Position numbers and translations under genes: made by a program
In this document: one piece after another, positions 8,057 through 10,345 of the stretch
Layout: each line of letters starts with the position of its first letter
How positions within the stretch are numbered: position 1 is the first letter of the stretch
Assembly: GCA_049606855.1 (NCBI GenBank)
Contig: JBMYVY010000021.1
Span: 1 to 10,345, forward strand
DNA from: JBELHR01 sp049606855
GTDB taxonomy: Bacteria > Bacteroidota > Bacteroidia > Flavobacteriales > Flavobacteriaceae
Length of the DNA: 10,345 bases
Reading direction: 5' to 3'
The notes under the pieces: generated by a model
What the model saw: the letters and a program-made list of their open reading frames with translations, nothing else
Told to the model about the DNA's origin: nothing
Databases searched by the model: none

Positions 8057-8064
8057 CGAATGTA
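8057..8064 (-). promoter_or_regulatory. Candidate -7 element for the thiolase-NlpC/P60 operon
   Basis: Read on the minus strand this is TACATTCG, one mismatch from TAnnTTTG. Transcription would start roughly 15-20 nt before the thiolase ATG. No TTG lies at the expected upstream distance, so the call is tentative. Confidence 0.35.
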
Positions 8065-8116
8065 AGAAATTTTGGAAAATTAGATTAGCAGATTATCCCC
8101 CTTAATTTTTATTGTT

Positions 8117-8124
8117 TACTTTTG
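8117..8124 (+). promoter_or_regulatory. Candidate -7 element for the HD phosphodiesterase gene
   Basis: TACTTTTG matches TAnnTTTG exactly and is 16 nt upstream of the ATG at 8141, which predicts a very short leader. A TTG at the ideal -33 distance is missing; only TTA at 8093-8095 is near the right spacing. Confidence 0.45.
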
Positions 8125-8140
8125 ATAAAAAGCCATTTAA

Positions 8141-10189
8141 ATGAAAGAATTTATCAATCGCTTGTATAAAAACCATTCCAATATCTATAAAGGAATTCTG
8201 TTTTTAATATCAGTTATTGCTATTGTTTATTTCTTTCCAAAGGGCGGACAATTCAAGTTTGAGTTCCAAAAAGGTAAGCCATGGCAATACGATAACCTTT
8301 ACGCACCGTTCGACTTCGCCATTCAAAAATCTGATGTGGATGTCAATGAAGAACGAGAGGCTATTATTACATCTTCAAAAACCTACCTAGAGAGAGATGT
8401 CCAGGTTGAAACTTCAGTCATAAGTCAATTAGAAAAGCAAATAGGGAATTCCAAAGACTCTCTTAATTTGAGAGATAGTTTAGCAGTAAAAAGATTAAGC
8501 CTTAAAATTTCAAAGGTTATTTCTGGGATCTATGACCAAGGGTATTATGATCCATCGGTGTCAAATAGAATCAAAGATACCACTGAAGTTTTGATGATTA
8601 GAAATGGGAATGAGCTCAGTGAGAGAAGATTTTTTGAACTCTACAACGACCGAAAAGTCCTGAATAAAATTCTTTCTGATTATGGGGGGCAATCCAGGTT
8701 TTTGACCGATTTAATCCTATATGAACTTCGTCCATCACTTTTTTATGATGATGTACTTACTGACAAAGTGCTGCAAGAAGAATTATCAACAATCGCCTAT
8801 ACCACAGGGATGGTCTCTAAAGATGAGTTAATTATTCTGCGAGGTGATATTGTAGAAGGTAGGGTATTGGATGAGCTTTCTAGTCTCAAATCCGAATATG
8901 AATCACAAGTATGGTCTCAACAAAATTATATTTCAATTGTTCTAGGCTATACCTTTTTGGTTTGTATTGTGTTTGCAATGATGCTGCTATTTTTAAAGGT
9001 TTACAGGCCTGAGGTTTTTGAGAATAATACTAAGGTGACCTTTATCTTTTTCAACATGGTCACTATGATTTTGTTGACCACGGTTATTGTAAAATATAAC
9101 GTTCAATATGTCTATGCAGTTCCCTTGTGTATACTACCCATTGTACTCAAGGCATTTTTTGATGCCCGATTGGGACTTTTTGTTCATGTTCTAACCGTTC
9201 TGCTTCTTGGATTCATTGTACCTAATTCATTTGAGTTTACTTACCTACAAATTATCGCTGGAATCGTGACGATTTTAAATGTTTCAGAATTTCATAAGCG
9301 AACAAATTTATTTGCCACAATTGGAGCAATCATTGGAGTTTACATGATTACCTATACCGCCTTTGCCTTAATTCAAGAGGGGAGTTTAGATAAAATTAAG
9401 GTCTCTTATTACGGTCTGTTTGTTCTTAACGGTTTGGCAATGGTCTTGAGTCTTCTTTTGATTTATATCTATGAAAAAACCTTTAATCTGGTTTCGGATG
9501 TTACCCTGCTGGAGCTTTCTAATACGAATTCATCATTACTGAGAGAACTCAATGAGCGTGCTCCCGGAACCTTTCAACATTCCATGCAAGTAGCAAATCT
9601 TTCTGAGGCAGCTGCAAATGCCATTGGAGCAAATGCAATGTTAGTCAGAACTGGGGCTCTTTATCACGATATAGGTAAGATGAAAAACCCATTTTATTTT
9701 ATAGAGAACCAAATCACAGGGGTTAACCCGCATGATGAAATTGATCCACGGGAATCTGGGAAGATTATTATTGATCATGTTATCGAGGGAATAAAAATTG
9801 CCAAGAAGAATAACCTTCCGGATCGAATAGTTGATTTTATCAGAACTCATCACGGAAACTCAGTAGTATATTATTTTTATAAAAAGGAGCTTAACGAGGG
9901 CGATACCGATGCGAACATGAACGATTTCCGTTATCCGGGCCCTAGACCGTTTTCAAAAGAAACTGCGATTTTAATGATGGCAGATTCTGTGGAGGCAGCC
10001 TCTAAATCTTTGGAAAGACCGACGGCTCAAATGATCGATAATTTGGTGGAACAAGTTATCTCCAAACAACTTAATGAAGGTCAATTTCAAAACGCTGATA
10101 TTACCTTAAAGGAAATTGAAACAATCAAGCGTGTTCTCAAAAAGAAATTATTGAATATTTACCACTTGAGAATTGAGTACCCTGACTAA
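8141..10189 (+). CDS. Membrane HD-domain phosphodiesterase, PgpH/YqfF family (predicted cyclic-di-AMP phosphodiesterase)
   Basis: PgpH-type enzymes hydrolyse the second messenger c-di-AMP to pApA. The 682-residue product has the family layout: one N-terminal membrane helix (~17-33), a large extracytoplasmic 7TMR-HDED-like domain (~34-262, beginning with the typical YAPFDFAI segment), seven predicted membrane helices (about 264-286, 299-317, 324-340, 343-361, 366-381, 389-411 and 423-445), then a cytoplasmic HD domain. The metal-binding pattern is complete: His480 in HSMQVANL, His509-Asp510 in YHDIGK, His546, His570-His571 in THHG, and Asp615 in MADSVEAA. Firmicute homologues are ~710-720 residues, so this one is slightly shorter. 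The start is supported by the following membrane helix and an upstream -7 element. The extracellular domain suggests activity controlled by an unknown external signal. Substrate is inferred from the family; I see no cyclase gene in the window. Confidence 0.93.
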   Translation: MKEFINRLYKNHSNIYKGILFLISVIAIVYFFPKGGQFKFEFQKGKPWQYDNLYAPFDFAIQKSDVDVNEEREAIITSSKTYLERDVQVETSVISQLEKQIGNSKDSLNLRDSLAVKRLSLKISKVISGIYDQGYYDPSVSNRIKDTTEVLMIRNGNELSERRFFELYNDRKVLNKILSDYGGQSRFLTDLILYELRPSLFYDDVLTDKVLQEELSTIAYTTGMVSKDELIILRGDIVEGRVLDELSSLKSEYESQVWSQQNYISIVLGYTFLVCIVFAMMLLFLKVYRPEVFENNTKVTFIFFNMVTMILLTTVIVKYNVQYVYAVPLCILPIVLKAFFDARLGLFVHVLTVLLLGFIVPNSFEFTYLQIIAGIVTILNVSEFHKRTNLFATIGAIIGVYMITYTAFALIQEGSLDKIKVSYYGLFVLNGLAMVLSLLLIYIYEKTFNLVSDVTLLELSNTNSSLLRELNERAPGTFQHSMQVANLSEAAANAIGANAMLVRTGALYHDIGKMKNPFYFIENQITGVNPHDEIDPRESGKIIIDHVIEGIKIAKKNNLPDRIVDFIRTHHGNSVVYYFYKKELNEGDTDANMNDFRYPGPRPFSKETAILMMADSVEAASKSLERPTAQMIDNLVEQVISKQLNEGQFQNADITLKEIETIKRVLKKKLLNIYHLRIEYPD

Positions 10190-10207
10190 AAAAAAACTAA
10201 AAAAAAA
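10186..10207. repeat. Two phased A-tracts upstream of the tRNA promoter
   Basis: The 11-nt unit CTAAAAAAAAA occurs twice in tandem (10186-10196 and 10197-10207), overlapping the stop codon of the HD gene. The nine-A runs are spaced about one helical turn apart and sit 12-30 bp upstream of the predicted -33 element. Such placement is expected of bent DNA or an UP-like element that stimulates stable-RNA transcription. The repeat is plain to see; the function is inferred. Confidence 0.5.
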
Positions 10208-10213
10208 CTTTGA

Positions 10214-10235
10214 AATTCTTGTGAGAATTGTTTTT
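10214..10235 (+). terminator. Weak hairpin plus T run, possible terminator of the HD gene
   Basis: AATTCT (10214-10219) and AGAATT (10224-10229) form a 6-bp stem with a TGTG loop, followed by G and five T. The stem is AT-rich and short, so it would be a weak terminator. An outer AAAAAC/GTTTTT pairing (10203-10208 with 10230-10235) could extend it around a five-base bulge. It overlaps the predicted -33 element of the next promoter. Confidence 0.35.
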
Positions 10236-10249
10236 CAGTCTTACATTTG
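10219..10249 (+). promoter_or_regulatory. Probable promoter of the tRNA-Ser gene
   Basis: TTG at 10219-10221 is followed after 20 nt by TACATTTG at 10242-10249, an exact match to the Bacteroidota -7 consensus TAnnTTTG. Transcription would start near 10256, giving about 40 nt of 5' leader to be removed before the mature tRNA end at 10297. This is the best promoter in the window. Confidence 0.7.
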
Positions 10250-10296
10250 CACTCGCTAAAATTAAGTTATTAAACATAGTTTTAACCGAAAAAATT

Positions 10297-10345
10297 GGAG
10301 AAGTGCCGGAGTGGTCGAACGGGGCTCCCTGCTAAGGAGTTGTAC
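10297..10345 (+). tRNA. tRNA-Ser (anticodon GCT), 3' end cut off by window edge
   Basis: The visible 49 nt show the 5' acceptor strand GGAGAAG, the linker TG, a D-arm closed by CCG/CGG with GTGGTCGAAC in its loop, and an anticodon arm with stem GCTCC/GGAGT (one G-T wobble) and loop CTGCTAA. The anticodon is GCT, which reads the serine codons AGC and AGT. The last bases start the variable region, which is long in serine tRNAs. The variable arm, T-arm and 3' acceptor strand (expected CTTCTCC) lie beyond the window, so completeness cannot be judged. Confidence 0.93.

Larger units (their letters stand above)
8032..8140. other. Divergent promoter region between thiolase and HD phosphodiesterase genes
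   Basis: This 109-bp AT-rich spacer separates two genes read in opposite directions and must contain both start signals. The two best -7 candidates (8057-8064 minus and 8117-8124 plus) are only about 50 bp apart, so a protein bound between them could affect both. I saw no inverted repeat long enough to propose an operator. Confidence 0.6.

Noticed and set aside
9641..9853. 70-residue minus-strand ORF in the HD domain region
   Set aside because: It is antisense to the most conserved part of the phosphodiesterase and lacks any recognisable feature.
1..10345. Defence system, phage, transposon or other undescribed system
   Set aside because: All full-length genes are recognisable chromosomal families. 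There are no integrase or transposase motifs, no terminal inverted repeats and no spaced repeats. The tRNA at the edge could be an attachment site, but its 3' half and anything beyond it lie outside the window.

Overview
The window looks like an ordinary housekeeping stretch of a Bacteroidota chromosome, most likely a member of the Flavobacteriales. Three things point there. The DNA is AT-rich. The genes start after A-rich leaders without Shine-Dalgarno sites. Several intergenic regions carry the TAnnTTTG-type -7 element of the Bacteroidota sigma factor. The protein set also fits: GyrA with the box QNRGGKG, a secreted TPR protein whose signal peptide ends A-M-A/Q, and a short C40 peptidase that begins MKYG. 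I see no mobile element, CRISPR array, phage gene, rRNA or convincing sign of horizontal transfer.

Layout from left to right. Positions 1-2000 (minus) hold the first 666 residues of a ClpC-type AAA+ unfoldase; its C-terminal end lies outside the window. A 242-bp divergent spacer (2001-2242) carries a probable gyrA promoter. gyrA (2243-4738, plus) and a secreted TPR protein (4759-6021, plus) are 20 bp apart and probably share a transcript. A perfect 20-nt palindrome flanked by A and T runs (6042-6074) can end transcription from both sides. On the minus strand, a thiolase (6850-8031) is followed, after only a second in-frame stop codon, by an NlpC/P60 peptidase with an N-terminal SH3-like region (6076-6846). 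A 109-bp divergent spacer (8032-8140) separates the thiolase from a 682-residue membrane HD phosphodiesterase of the PgpH family (8141-10189, plus), a predicted cyclic-di-AMP hydrolase. The last 150 bp contain phased A-tracts, a weak hairpin, a strong-looking promoter and the first 49 nt of a serine tRNA with anticodon GCT, cut off by the window end.

Functionally the window mixes protein quality control (ClpC), DNA topology (GyrA), an uncharacterised periplasmic TPR protein, cell-wall peptide cleavage (NlpC/P60), acetyl-CoA chemistry (thiolase) and second-messenger turnover (PgpH-like). The genes do not form one pathway. The only suggestive pairing is the cell-wall peptidase operon divergent from the predicted c-di-AMP phosphodiesterase, because c-di-AMP is tied to envelope homeostasis in other bacteria; that link is inference. 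I found no convincing new system. The findings are modest points of arrangement and regulation.
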